A stretch of 64,000 nt of DNA from Acinetobacter gerneri DSM 14967 = CIP 107464 = MTCC 9824 (GCF_000368565.1 NZ_KB849549.1:416001-480000), one strand, 5' to 3'. Shown: positions 8,923-18,492, numbered from the stretch's first letter. The notes: generated by a model not told the origin, from the letters alone. Numbers and translations are program-made.

Positions 8923-11613
8923 ATGGTTCAACAAATTGATGCTCCTTTACGAGAGGATGTCCGCTTACTTGGTAATCTTTTAGGTGAAACCTTAAAAGAA
9001 CATGCAGGACAAGATTTGTTTAATCAGATCGAACAAATTCGTGCTTTGGCAAAAGGCGCGCGTGACGGTCAGGCAGAAGCTGAAAAACAACTCGAACAAT
9101 TATTTCTCAGCTTAGAAGATGATGAAATTCTTCCATTGACCCGTGCATTTTCACACTTTCTAAACTTCGCCAATATCGCTGAGCAATACCATGTAGTGCG
9201 TAGCCGTCGTATGAGCGAATTTGACGAAAATGCTCCATCACCAAATGTTTTAGAACATTTATTTGAAAAATTTAAAAATAAAGAAATCTCAGCAGAAAAA
9301 CTTTATAAGCAAATCTGTGAACTGAAAATTGAATTGGTACTCACCGCTCACCCAACCGAAGTCAGCCGTCGTACCTTGATCCAAAAATATGATGGCATTA
9401 ATAACTGCCTATCCCAATTTGATCAACAAAAACTAACACCAAAACAACGCCAAGAAGTTCTTGCTGATTTGAAACAGTTGATTTCTTCTGCTTGGCAAAC
9501 GGATGAGATTCGCCAGCATCGTCCAACCCCGATTGATGAAGCAAAATGGGGTTTTACCACGATTGAGCAAACCTTGTGGAATGCAGTACCCAAATTTATC
9601 CGTGAATTGGATGAACTGGTACAAAGCAACTGCGATAAAACTTTGCCACTAGATATCTCTCCGATTCGCTTTGCATCTTGGATGGGTGGCGACCGTGACG
9701 GCAACCCAAATGTGACACACAGCATTACTCAAGAAGTTTTGTGGTTATCACGTTGGAAAGCGGCTGATTTATATTTACGTGACATTGAAGATTTGCGTTG
9801 GGAACTTTCAATCGAAGCGTGTTCTGGGGAACTTACTCAAGCTTTAGGTTATAGTCATCCTGAACCGTATCGTGAATATTTACGAGCAACACGCGAGCGT
9901 TTAAAAATCACTCGTCAATGGCTTGCAAGCAAATTACAAGGTCAACATTCTGACGTAGACCGTAGTTTAATCATCCGTCATAAAGATGAACTGCTTCAGC
10001 CTTTATTGCTCTGCTATCGTTCATTGATGGCATGCAATCTACCTGAAATTGCCAATGGTAAATTGCTCGACTTTATCTATCGTGTAAATAGTTTTGGTAT
10101 CGAATTACTCAAACTGGATATTCGTCAAGAATCAACTCGTCATCGCCAAGCCATTTCTGCGATTACTGAATATTTAGGTCTTGGCAATTTTGAAACATGG
10201 ACTGAACAAGCTCGTCAGAACTTCTTATTGCAAGAACTACAAAGCAAACGTCCGTTATTGCCAAAACATCTCAAAGAACCTGCAGGCAGCCTAATTGAAA
10301 ATCCTGATGTTCAAGAAGTCTTTGCGACCATGCGTACTTTGGCAGAACAGCCAAAAGAGTCTTTGGGTGCGTACATCATTTCTATGGCTGAATATGCCAG
10401 TGATGTATTGGCAGTACTGCTTTTACAAAAAGAAGCAGGTATCGAGCATCCTTTACGTGTCGTGCCACTTTTTGAAACGCTGAAAGATTTGGATAGTGCA
10501 GCGAGCACCATGGAAACCTTGTTCAATATGCATTGGTACAAACAGCATATCCAAGGCAAACATGAGGTGATGATCGGTTATTCTGACTCAGCCAAAGATG
10601 CAGGCTTTATGTCAGCAAACTGGGCGCAATACCGTGCCCAAGAAGAGTTAACTGCGATTGCACAAAAACACGCTGTTCAATTGACACTGTTCCACGGTCG
10701 TGGTGGGTCAATCAGCCGTGGCGGTGCACCGACACAACAAGCACTTTTCTCACAGCCACCGGGTTCTATTTCGGGTGCGATCCGTGTCACTGAACAAGGT
10801 GAAATGATCCGCTTCAAATTCGGTTTAGAAGAAATTGCCCTGCAAAATCTAGAGATCTATACCGCAGCAACATTAGAAGCGACATTATTACCACCGCCTG
10901 TACCCAAACAAGAATGGCGTGATTTGATGCATAAAATGACGGATTTATCTGTCAAAGTGTATCGTGAAACTGTCCGTGAAAATCCGCATTTTGTAAAATA
11001 CTTGCGTACTGTAACACCTGAACTTGAATTGCAAATGTTGCCACTCGGTTCTCGTCCTGCAAAACGTAAAGTCAGTGGCGGGATCGAATCATTACGTGCT
11101 ATTCCGTGGGTATTTGCATGGACACAAATCCGTCTCATGCTACCTGCTTGGCTCGGTACAGGTGCTGCGATTAATGCTGTGATTGGCGAAGGTCAAAAAG
11201 CATTATTGGATGAAATGTTAACTGAATGGCCATATTTCCAAACTTTGATTGATATGTTGGAAATGGTTCTTTCTAAAGCAGATCAAAATATCGCCCTGTA
11301 CTACGAATCTCATTTGACCAATGATGAAGATTTAAAAGTCCTCGGTGCTGAGTTACGTGTTCGTTTGCATGATGCCGTACAAACTTTACTGGCTATGAAA
11401 GGCGAATCAAAACTCCTAAGCAGCAATGATGTACTTGATCAAGCGATGCGTGTCCGTAAACCTTATCTATTGCCATTGCATTTATTGCAAGCTGAACTGA
11501 TGAAACGTCGTCGTTCTTATTTAGCAGAAAAACATGCGGAACATACGCCTGTTGACCATGCATTGATGGTGAGTATTGCAGGGATCGCAGCAGGTCTACG
11601 CAATACAGGCTAA
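8923..11613 (+). CDS. ppc: Phosphoenolpyruvate carboxylase
   Basis: Anaplerotic enzyme that carboxylates PEP with bicarbonate to give oxaloacetate, refilling the TCA cycle. Signature blocks are present in order: LTAHPTEVSRR with the catalytic His, the GGDRDGNPNVT loop, GYSDSAKDAG, FHGRGGSISRGG (PEP-binding Arg/Gly loop), GSRPAKRK and LRAIPWVFAWTQ, and a C-terminal NTG as in most bacterial enzymes. I chose the ATG at 8923 because GGAGA lies eight bases upstream and the protein then starts MVQQID, giving 896 residues, the usual size. The frame stays open another 153 bases upstream, but that part has no PEPC character. A strong terminator follows the stop. Confidence 0.97.
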   Translation: MVQQIDAPLREDVRLLGNLLGETLKEHAGQDLFNQIEQIRALAKGARDGQAEAEKQLEQLFLSLEDDEILPLTRAFSHFLNFANIAEQYHVVRSRRMSEFDENAPSPNVLEHLFEKFKNKEISAEKLYKQICELKIELVLTAHPTEVSRRTLIQKYDGINNCLSQFDQQKLTPKQRQEVLADLKQLISSAWQTDEIRQHRPTPIDEAKWGFTTIEQTLWNAVPKFIRELDELVQSNCDKTLPLDISPIRFASWMGGDRDGNPNVTHSITQEVLWLSRWKAADLYLRDIEDLRWELSIEACSGELTQALGYSHPEPYREYLRATRERLKITRQWLASKLQGQHSDVDRSLIIRHKDELLQPLLLCYRSLMACNLPEIANGKLLDFIYRVNSFGIELLKLDIRQESTRHRQAISAITEYLGLGNFETWTEQARQNFLLQELQSKRPLLPKHLKEPAGSLIENPDVQEVFATMRTLAEQPKESLGAYIISMAEYASDVLAVLLLQKEAGIEHPLRVVPLFETLKDLDSAASTMETLFNMHWYKQHIQGKHEVMIGYSDSAKDAGFMSANWAQYRAQEELTAIAQKHAVQLTLFHGRGGSISRGGAPTQQALFSQPPGSISGAIRVTEQGEMIRFKFGLEEIALQNLEIYTAATLEATLLPPPVPKQEWRDLMHKMTDLSVKVYRETVRENPHFVKYLRTVTPELELQMLPLGSRPAKRKVSGGIESLRAIPWVFAWTQIRLMLPAWLGTGAAINAVIGEGQKALLDEMLTEWPYFQTLIDMLEMVLSKADQNIALYYESHLTNDEDLKVLGAELRVRLHDAVQTLLAMKGESKLLSSNDVLDQAMRVRKPYLLPLHLLQAELMKRRRSYLAEKHAEHTPVDHALMVSIAGIAAGLRNTG

Positions 11614-11627
11614 TAAGATTTTGTATG

Positions 11628-11657
11628 AAAATGGAAGCTTCGCGCTTCCATTTTTTT
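11628..11657 (+). terminator. Rho-independent terminator after ppc
   Basis: ATGGAAGC and GCTTCCAT form a hairpin with a five-base loop, flanked by AAAA on the left and a run of seven T on the right, 15 bases after the ppc stop. Confidence 0.9.
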
Positions 11658-11968
11658 GGCAAGACAACAATAGACTCGGCAAAATCGACATATTTCTAAA
11701 ATCATAAAAATACTGATCTTTTCTAAATAAAATCAGACATGCCATTTTATAGCTTAAAAAAATTTCATTTCCCCAGAGATCCAAAAACAATTTCGAATCA
11801 AAAAATTCTGTTTAAAATTCTTTACATTTACACAATTTTACATTTTACCAAATGGTATATTTTTGAATTAAATTGAATGAGAGCAACTCCTTAGTTTTAC
11901 TAAAAAAGTGAAAATTACATCAAACTAAGAGTATCATTGGCGCAATTTAAGAATTATGAGCTCATTTT
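11658..11968 (+). promoter_or_regulatory. Leader/promoter region of the NCS2 permease with a dyad
   Basis: No gene is seen. Within this A/T-rich stretch a TACC-AAAT-GGTA palindrome lies at about 11847-11858, and CTTAGTTT (11890-11897) is inverted as AAACTAAG (11922-11929) about 40 bases before the permease start. The second could form an 8-bp stem with a 24-base loop in the 5' leader. It does not match the purine riboswitch pattern that I know. Confidence 0.4.
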
Positions 11969-13270
11969 ATGTCCAATTGGTTTCCAAAATGGCGTCCTTA
12001 TCAAGGCAATATTGATGAACGCCCTGTCGGTACGAATGAGTATTTACCAGCCGCTCAAAGTGCAGTTCTCGGTGTACAACATGCATTTGCAATGTTTGGG
12101 GCAACTGTTCTTGCGCCATTTCTCATGGGCTTTGATCCAAATCTTGCCATTTTAATGTCAGGAATTTGTACCATCTTGTTCTTCTGTATCACAGGTGGTC
12201 GTGTTCCAAGTTATTTGGGATCAAGCTTTGCTTTTATTGGTGTCGTGATTGCTGCCACTGGCTATGCTGCGTCTGGTACAGGTGCACCAAATATCAACTT
12301 GCCACTCGCTGCGGGCGGGATCATGGCATGCGGTATTTTATATGCCATTTTTGGTTTTATCGTGATGGCAACGGGTACACGCTGGATCGAAAAACTGATG
12401 CCACCTGTGGTGACAGGTGCAGTGGTGATGATCATTGGTTTAAACCTGGCTCCAGTGACAGTGAAAGGTGTTGCAGGCAATAACTTCAATATGTGGATGT
12501 CTTTGGTCACTGTACTTTGCATGGGATCAATCGCTGTTTTTACCAAAGGTTTATTGCAAAGACTGCTGTTATTGGTCGGTTTGTTGTTGGCTTATTTGAT
12601 TTATTTCATTGTTTCAAATGTACTCGGACACGGTACGCCAATCAACTTTGCCCCGATTCAACAAGCGGATTGGTTTGGTATTCCAAGTTTCCATTCACCA
12701 AAATTTGATGTGAATGCGATTTTAATCATTGCACCGATTGCTTTAATTTTAGTGGCTGAAAATCTTGGACATATCAAAGCAGTCAGTGCTATGACAGGTG
12801 AAAACCTCGATCCACATATTGGTAAAGCCTTTGTCGCTGACGGGATCGCAACCACAATCTCTGGTGGTGTCGGTGCGCCGGGCATGACAACTTATGGTGA
12901 AAATATCGGTGTAATGGCTGTTACACGCGTCTATTCTACGATTGTTTTTGTGATCGCAGGTGTATTTGCAATTTTCCTCGGATTTTCACCAAAATTTGGT
13001 GCGGTCATTCATACCATTCCGTCTGCAATTTTGACAGGTGCATCAATCGTGGTCTTTGGTTTAATCACCATTGCAGGTGCTAAAATCTGGATCGAAAACA
13101 AAGTCGATTTTTCTAAAAATAAAAACCTAATGGTTGCAGCAGTGACCATCATTTTAGGTACAGGTGATTTTGCCTTACAATTTGGCGACTTCAATTTGGG
13201 TGGTATTGGTACTGCAACTTTTGCAGCACTGATTTTAAACTGGTTCTTTAGTTTAAAAGACAAATCTTAA
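11969..13270 (+). CDS. Uracil/xanthine permease, NCS2 family
   Basis: Inner-membrane nucleobase:cation symporter of the NCS2 (UraA/RutG/PbuX) family, 433 residues with 12-14 hydrophobic segments. Typical features are the N-terminal QHAFAMFGATVLAP block in TM1, a conserved Glu in VAENLGHIKAV (TM8 substrate site), and GGVGAPGMTTYGENIG (TM10), which is the uracil-type signature with NTTYGEN-like sequence. The TTYGEN motif favours uracil over xanthine, but substrate is an inference. It is flanked by terminators on both sides, so it is its own transcription unit; a LysR regulator gene follows on the same strand. Confidence 0.93.
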   Translation: MSNWFPKWRPYQGNIDERPVGTNEYLPAAQSAVLGVQHAFAMFGATVLAPFLMGFDPNLAILMSGICTILFFCITGGRVPSYLGSSFAFIGVVIAATGYAASGTGAPNINLPLAAGGIMACGILYAIFGFIVMATGTRWIEKLMPPVVTGAVVMIIGLNLAPVTVKGVAGNNFNMWMSLVTVLCMGSIAVFTKGLLQRLLLLVGLLLAYLIYFIVSNVLGHGTPINFAPIQQADWFGIPSFHSPKFDVNAILIIAPIALILVAENLGHIKAVSAMTGENLDPHIGKAFVADGIATTISGGVGAPGMTTYGENIGVMAVTRVYSTIVFVIAGVFAIFLGFSPKFGAVIHTIPSAILTGASIVVFGLITIAGAKIWIENKVDFSKNKNLMVAAVTIILGTGDFALQFGDFNLGGIGTATFAALILNWFFSLKDKS

Positions 13271-13287
13271 GTTGAGTTTTTTTAAAG

Positions 13288-13313
13288 GCAGCTGAATAAG
13301 CTGCTTTTTTTTT
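13288..13313 (+). terminator. Rho-independent terminator after the NCS2 permease
   Basis: GCAGCT and AGCTGC pair around a GAATA loop, followed by nine T. It lies 17 bases after the permease stop. Confidence 0.88.
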
Positions 13314-13396
13314 CGCTGAAAATGACAGTGATCGATATTTAAGACCTTTTTCGATGAATAGTTTAAAATAAAATAAACTTTCACGCCTTGCCCACT

Positions 13397-14305
13397 ATGC
13401 GCCTAGACTTTTTTGACTTACAGCTTTTTTTAAATATTGTGGACACAGGTAGCCTGACCAAAGGTGCAGATCGTTCAAATATTTCTTTGCAAGCAGCAAG
13501 TGAAAGAATCAAAAAAATTGAACAACAATTTGCCAGTCAATTATTTATACGCCATGCAACAGGCGTCAAACTCACGGTTGCAGGTCAGACGTTTACTGAA
13601 CAAGCACAGCAGCTCATTCAACAAAGTAAACAGCTCGAACAAGCCATGTTGCCTTTTTCTCAGGGCTTAACGACAAAGATGTGTCTATGGTGCAATTCAT
13701 CTGCACAAAGTGAATACTTACCACAACTTTTACCGCAATATTTAGTGGAAAATCCACATATGGAGATTGATTTAAAAGAGGCTGAAAGTTCCAACATTAT
13801 CGCTTCCATTGAAAAAGGTAGTGCGCGTTTAGGCATTATTTCTGGATTTTTTAATTCAGATCATTTGCAAACTTTAGAATTTTCGGATGATCCTTTAGTA
13901 CTGATCTGCCCCAAAAATCATGAACTCACCGCTCAAAAAGAATTAAAACTTGCAGATACGCTCAACTACCCTTTTGTCGGTTTGATGCAATATCATTCTC
14001 TGCAACAGTCTATTGAAGCCCAAGCCAAAATTTTAAACATCAATATCCAATATCGACTGCGTTTACCAAACTTTGCCGCAATCGCTCAAGTGGTTGCCAC
14101 GGGTGTTGGCATTGCCATTATGCCGAAACGTGCTGCACGGCGTTTTAATGAATTGTATGACTTTCAACAAATCGAGTTGATTGGGGATTGGGCAAACCGT
14201 AAGTTATTGTTAGCAGCACAAAATTTTTCTGAACTCCCTGTTTCCTATCAACATTTTGTGCAGTATTTATTGTCGCAGAAAAACAAATTGAACATGTCTG
14301 AATAA
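13397..14305 (+). CDS. LysR family transcriptional regulator
   Basis: A 302-residue LTTR from the ATG at 13397 (a TTG nine bases upstream is possible but adds nothing to the domain). The N-terminal winged helix-turn-helix is clear (LQLFLNIVDTGSLTKGAD, then AASERIKKIEQQ), followed by the PBP2-like effector domain from about residue 90 (LPQLLPQYLVENPHMEID, then VATGVGIAIMPKRAA). It is transcribed in the same direction as the genes on both sides, unlike the common divergent layout. Targets are probably the hydrolase operon downstream or the permease upstream; the sequence does not decide. Confidence 0.9.
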   Translation: MRLDFFDLQLFLNIVDTGSLTKGADRSNISLQAASERIKKIEQQFASQLFIRHATGVKLTVAGQTFTEQAQQLIQQSKQLEQAMLPFSQGLTTKMCLWCNSSAQSEYLPQLLPQYLVENPHMEIDLKEAESSNIIASIEKGSARLGIISGFFNSDHLQTLEFSDDPLVLICPKNHELTAQKELKLADTLNYPFVGLMQYHSLQQSIEAQAKILNINIQYRLRLPNFAAIAQVVATGVGIAIMPKRAARRFNELYDFQQIELIGDWANRKLLLAAQNFSELPVSYQHFVQYLLSQKNKLNMSE

Positions 14306-14351
14306 AATAGAATTAAAAAATTGAAACGCTTTTTTGGCAATTTTTAAACAT

Positions 14352-14377
14352 TTGTTAAATTAAATTATTTTTAACAA
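14352..14377. promoter_or_regulatory. Dyad upstream of the hydrolase operon
   Basis: TTGTTAAA and TTTAACAA are perfect inverted arms with a 10-base A/T spacer, in the 286-bp gap between the LysR gene and the hydrolase operon. Size and placement fit a LysR-type site; a weak terminator for the LysR gene is the alternative, though no U-run follows. Confidence 0.4.
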
Positions 14378-14591
14378 TTTACTCAAATATGACATCTAAA
14401 CCTTATTAATTACACAAATTTTAAAGTATAAATAAACATTAGCAGAAAAAATAATCAAACCCTTTAGATTTCATCCTGTTATTTTTTCGTCGCTAAAATA
14501 AGAAGTATCGTTCTATTTATGATGCTGATCATGTTTTTTTATTTTATTAATCTTATAAACAGAACATACAAACTGTCTAGGAATAGCAAAA

Positions 14592-15278
14592 ATGAACAAG
14601 TCAATGTTAGAACAACTTTCACCAGAAAACTGTCAAGTGATCTTTATTGATCATCAACCTCAAATGGCTTTTGGCGTGCAATCAATTGATCGCCAAACTT
14701 TAAAAAACAACACTGTAGGCTTGGCAAAAGCAGCTAAAGTTTTCGGTATCCCAACCACCATTACCACTGTAGAAACTGAAAGTTTTTCTGGTCATACTTA
14801 TCCTGAATTATTGGATGTATTCCCAGATGCCCCACTCCTTGAACGAACTTCAATGAACTCTTGGGACGATCAAAAAGTCCGTGATGCTCTAGCAAAAAAT
14901 AACCGTAAAAAAATCATTGTTTCAGGCCTCTGGACTGAAGTTTGTAATATCACATTCTCTTTTGGCGCAATGCTTGAAGGCGATTATGAAATCTATATGG
15001 TTGCTGATGCTTCAGGTGGTACTTCAAAAGAAGCACATGACTATGCAATGCAACGCATGATTCAAGCAGGTGTTATTCCTGTAACTTGGCAGCAAGTTTT
15101 ACTTGAATGGCAACGTGATTGGGCAAAACGCGATACTTATGATGCAGTCATGGATATCGTACGTGAACACTCAGGTGCGTATGGTATGGGCGTAGATTAT
15201 GCATATACCATGGTTCACAAAGCACCAGAACGTACTCAATCTAAACATCCTGTGCTTGAACCAGTACCAGCAAAATAA
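14592..15278 (+). CDS. Isochorismatase-like cysteine hydrolase (YcaC type)
   Basis: A 228-residue alpha/beta hydrolase of the isochorismatase-like superfamily. The expected nucleophile is C118 in SGLWTEVCNI, with D20 (FIDHQPQMAF) as the acidic partner. The third catalytic position, often Lys, appears to be R85 in LLERTSMNSW, which needs an alignment to confirm. The length and the C-terminal extension after the core resemble the YcaC branch, whose substrate is unknown. It is the first gene of a plus-strand set with an amidohydrolase, XapX and DUF1275 proteins. It is preceded by a LysR gene and a dyad. Hydrolase family is sure, substrate is not. Confidence 0.88.
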   Translation: MNKSMLEQLSPENCQVIFIDHQPQMAFGVQSIDRQTLKNNTVGLAKAAKVFGIPTTITTVETESFSGHTYPELLDVFPDAPLLERTSMNSWDDQKVRDALAKNNRKKIIVSGLWTEVCNITFSFGAMLEGDYEIYMVADASGGTSKEAHDYAMQRMIQAGVIPVTWQQVLLEWQRDWAKRDTYDAVMDIVREHSGAYGMGVDYAYTMVHKAPERTQSKHPVLEPVPAK

Positions 15279-15392
15279 TGACTTATCCGCTTGTGTTTAG
15301 AAAATTATTTTTAATCTAAATATGAAATTTGAAGGTATGTCAGTCCATACCTTCAAAAAATTAAAAATAAATTCCAGCTTATGGAGATTGAA

Positions 15393-17267
15393 ATGTCGGA
15401 CATACAACTGATTTTAAAAAATGGCAAAATAACAACACTCAATCCACAGCAACCAGAAGTTCAAGCAATCGCCATCAGCGATGGGAAGATCGCTAAAGCA
15501 GGCAAAATTGATGACATCATGAAGCTCGCGACCAGTCAAACCAAAGTGGTCGATCTTAATGGCCGACGTGTGATACCAGGCTTAAATGACAGCCATTTGC
15601 ATATCATTCGTGGTGGTTTGAATTACAACATGGAGCTGCGCTGGGAAGGTGTCCCATCCGTCGCAGATGCATTAAGACTCCTCAAAGAACAAGCAGATAA
15701 TACTCCTGCTCCGCAATGGGTGCGTGTCGTTGGTGGTTGGACTGAATTCCAATTTGCAGAACGACGTATGCCAACCATTGAAGAGATTAATAAAGCTGCA
15801 CCTGATACCCCTGTTTTTGTCCTGCATTTATATGCCAGTGCCATCCTAAACAAAGCAGCGATTCGTGCTCTTGGCTTCAATAAAGACACCCCTGATGTAC
15901 CGGGTGGTCGTTTTGAACGTGATGCCAACGGTGAACTCACAGGTTTGGTTTTGGCAACGCCAGCAGCCACCATTCTCTATTCCACACTCGGTAAAGCGCC
16001 AAAACTAGAGCTGAAAGATCAAATCAACTCCACTCGCCACTTTATGCGTGAATTAAATCGTTTAGGACTCACCTCAGCAATTGATGCGGGTGGCGGTGGT
16101 CAAAACTATCCTGATGATTATGAAGTCATTCAAGAACTGCATAAAAACGATCAAATGACCGTGCGTATCGCCTATAACTTATTTGCCCAAAATGCAGGTA
16201 CAGAATTAGACGATTATAAAAAATGGACTGAAATGACCTTCCCAGGTGACGGTGATGCACTATTTAAAATGAATGGTGCTGGTGAAAACCTGACATGGTC
16301 GGCTGGTGATTTTGAAAATTTCTATGAGCCTCGTCCAGACCTTCCTGAAAAAATGGAAGCTGAACTAGAAAAAATCGTTGAACTTTTGGCTGAAAAAAAA
16401 TGGCCATTTCGAATCCATGCGACCTACGATGAAAGCATCGGCCGTCTGCTCAATGTATTTGAACGAGTCAATGCCAAACAACCGTTTGCCACACGATTTA
16501 TTATCGACCATGCCGAAACTGTTTCAGAGCGCAACATTGACCGAATCGGTGCATTAGGCGGTGGTATTGCAATCCAACATCGTATGGCATACCAAGGTGA
16601 AATCTTTGTCAAACGCTACGGCGCAGAAGCAGCGAAAGACACGCCACCTGTGAAAAAAATGTTGGAAATGGGCGTACCTGTCGGTGCAGGAACGGATGCA
16701 ACTCGCGTTGCTTCATATAACCCGTGGGTATGTTTGGGCTGGCTTGCAACAGGTAAAACAGTAGGCGGTCTGCCTTTATATGACGAAAAAGACGTTTTAG
16801 ATCGTCAAACTGCACTAAAACTTTGGACCAAAGGTTCAGCTTGGTTCTCAGGTGAGCAAGCCGATAAAGGTGCTTTGGTCGAAGGTGAACTTGCAGATTT
16901 GGCTGTGCTATCAGATGACTATTTCCAAGTGGAAGGTGAAGATATCCAATGGATCGAATCAGTCCTCACCGTTATGGGCGGAAAAGTGGTCTATGCGGGC
17001 GCTGAATTTAAACAAGATGATCCACCAATTCCGCCTGCTTCTCCAGATTGGTCACCAGTGAAAAAATTTGGTGGTTACTGGCGTAAATCTGAAAACCGCA
17101 ACGCACCATCCAATACTCCACTGCAATCTGCATCCGCAGCCTGCGCATGTTCAAGCAGTTGTGGCATGCATGGACACAGTCATGCTTGGTTGCTCGATGT
17201 ACCAGTCAATGAAAAAGATAAACGTTCATTTTGGGGTGCATTAGGCTGTTCTTGCTTTGCATTCTAA
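15393..17267 (+). CDS. Amidohydrolase (YtcJ-like) with Cys/His-rich tail
   Basis: Metal-dependent hydrolase of the amidohydrolase-3/YtcJ family, 624 residues from the ATG at 15393, which has GGAGA five bases upstream; an ATG 12 bases earlier has none. Metal-site motifs are in order: NDSHLH (first HxH), RIHATYDES, FIIDHAETVS, and GAGTDATRVASYNPW carrying the late Asp. The usual domain ends near residue 565. After it comes an unusual tail of about 50 residues with CACSSSCGMHGHSH near 582-595 and GCSCF near 617-621, a possible extra metal site. Such enzymes cleave amide or imide bonds; substrate here is unknown. It lies 114 bp after the isochorismatase-like hydrolase, probably in the same operon. 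Confidence 0.9.
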   Translation: MSDIQLILKNGKITTLNPQQPEVQAIAISDGKIAKAGKIDDIMKLATSQTKVVDLNGRRVIPGLNDSHLHIIRGGLNYNMELRWEGVPSVADALRLLKEQADNTPAPQWVRVVGGWTEFQFAERRMPTIEEINKAAPDTPVFVLHLYASAILNKAAIRALGFNKDTPDVPGGRFERDANGELTGLVLATPAATILYSTLGKAPKLELKDQINSTRHFMRELNRLGLTSAIDAGGGGQNYPDDYEVIQELHKNDQMTVRIAYNLFAQNAGTELDDYKKWTEMTFPGDGDALFKMNGAGENLTWSAGDFENFYEPRPDLPEKMEAELEKIVELLAEKKWPFRIHATYDESIGRLLNVFERVNAKQPFATRFIIDHAETVSERNIDRIGALGGGIAIQHRMAYQGEIFVKRYGAEAAKDTPPVKKMLEMGVPVGAGTDATRVASYNPWVCLGWLATGKTVGGLPLYDEKDVLDRQTALKLWTKGSAWFSGEQADKGALVEGELADLAVLSDDYFQVEGEDIQWIESVLTVMGGKVVYAGAEFKQDDPPIPPASPDWSPVKKFGGYWRKSENRNAPSNTPLQSASAACACSSSCGMHGHSHAWLLDVPVNEKDKRSFWGALGCSCFAF

Positions 17268-17337
17268 ACACTCTCCATTTACTCAAGATTCCATCATTGC
17301 CATTTAAACAATGGTGGAATCATTCAAGGTCCAGATT

Positions 17338-17502
17338 ATGAAAATGTATTTAATCTCACTCGCAGTCGGTGTCTTAGTTGGTGTGATCTATTATGTGCTC
17401 AATGTAAAATCACCCGCTCCACCATTGGTTGCATTGGCAGGGTTATTGGGCATCGTTGTAGGCGAACAGCTCATTCCGTTCTTTAAAAACTTCATGCAAT
17501 AA
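17338..17502 (+). CDS. XapX domain small membrane protein
   Basis: A 54-residue protein of two membrane helices joined by the motif VKSPAPPLVALAGLLGIVVGEQ, the XapX (DUF1427) signature. The ATG at 17338 has AAGG eight bases upstream; a longer frame upstream lacks a ribosome site. Function of XapX proteins is unknown. They often lie next to hydrolase or amidohydrolase genes, as here, where it sits 70 bp after the amidohydrolase. Confidence 0.82.
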   Translation: MKMYLISLAVGVLVGVIYYVLNVKSPAPPLVALAGLLGIVVGEQLIPFFKNFMQ

Positions 17503-17648
17503 AGCGTTTAAATCATGGCTTAGAACACAATAAAAATGATCTAGCCCAATGATTTAGAAAAATCCACTGACAACAATAACTGCAAAACAAATTTGAAACA
17601 ATATTGAAATAACGTCGAAATAATCGAGAAAAATCAGCAGGAAAGACT

Positions 17649-18377
17649 ATGCAAAATCATGTTTCTATCCAAGAAGAATCTTCAGCAGAAGCGCCAAAAG
17701 GTTTTTGGAATGATTGCCGTGATTCAATTTTTTTAACCATTGTTGGTGGTGCGATTGATACCATTGGTTATATTGCATTATTTGGTTTTTTCACTGCACA
17801 CGTGACAGGCAACTTAGTTTTAGCAGGTGCAGCATGGGTCAAAGGTGGCGCTGGCATATGGATCAAACTGGCAGCGATTCCGTTATTTATCTTGACGGTT
17901 GTGATCACCAAATTTTTTATCGATCTCCATCCACATAAACACCGTATATTGGGTTATTTATTTTTGGGTGAGGCGATTTTTTTAACGGCATTTATGTTCG
18001 CAGGCATATTTTTTGAGCCATTTAACGACCCTAGTGCAATGTCCGTTGCGATTACTGGTGGGCTAGGTCTGATTGCTTTGGCAATCCGCAATACTTCAAG
18101 TAAAACACTGATCAAACATATTAGCCCAAGCACCATGATGACAGGCAATACCCCCCAACTGGCGATCGATCTATCCAACTTTATCCGTAACCGCTCTGAA
18201 GAGCATCAACGTGCCTTATTTAAAAGTTTTAGTATCGTAATGGGCTTTGTTATTGGGGCATTTTTAGGTGCATATCTATATGTAAAATTGGATTTTTGGA
18301 GCGTTGGATTTTTTATTTTGCCCATTTTATATCTCTCAATTTTAGCATTTGCACAAAAAATGAAAATTTCAAAATAA
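17649..18377 (+). CDS. DUF1275 (YoaK-like) membrane protein
   Basis: A 242-residue inner-membrane protein with about six hydrophobic helices. The conserved start of the family is present (GGAIDTIGYIALFGFFTAHVTGNLVLAG), as is the later TMMTGNTPQLAIDL block. Family function is unknown; transport is often assumed. AGGA seven bases before the ATG supports the start. It is the last plus-strand gene before a strong terminator, after the hydrolase, amidohydrolase and XapX genes, and may act with them, for instance in uptake or export of their substrate. Confidence 0.85.
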   Translation: MQNHVSIQEESSAEAPKGFWNDCRDSIFLTIVGGAIDTIGYIALFGFFTAHVTGNLVLAGAAWVKGGAGIWIKLAAIPLFILTVVITKFFIDLHPHKHRILGYLFLGEAIFLTAFMFAGIFFEPFNDPSAMSVAITGGLGLIALAIRNTSSKTLIKHISPSTMMTGNTPQLAIDLSNFIRNRSEEHQRALFKSFSIVMGFVIGAFLGAYLYVKLDFWSVGFFILPILYLSILAFAQKMKISK

Positions 18378-18463
18378 TCAGTCTTTTATAAATCTTAGAT
18401 TGTCATACGAAGTTCAGCAAAAATTCTGTTAAATTGCTGACTGAATTAAGACATAAAACAATC

Positions 18464-18492
18464 CCTCTCCTCATCAAAGGAGAGGTTTTTTT
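18464..18492 (+). terminator. Rho-independent terminator of the hydrolase gene set
   Basis: CCTCTCCT and AGGAGAGG pair around a six-base loop, followed by seven T. It lies between the convergent DUF1275 and TauE/SafE genes; the T-run makes it a plus-strand terminator. Confidence 0.9.

Noticed and set aside
11658..11968. Purine riboswitch before the nucleobase permease
   Set aside because: The three-way junction core and the conserved loop bases are not found; only a simple dyad is seen.
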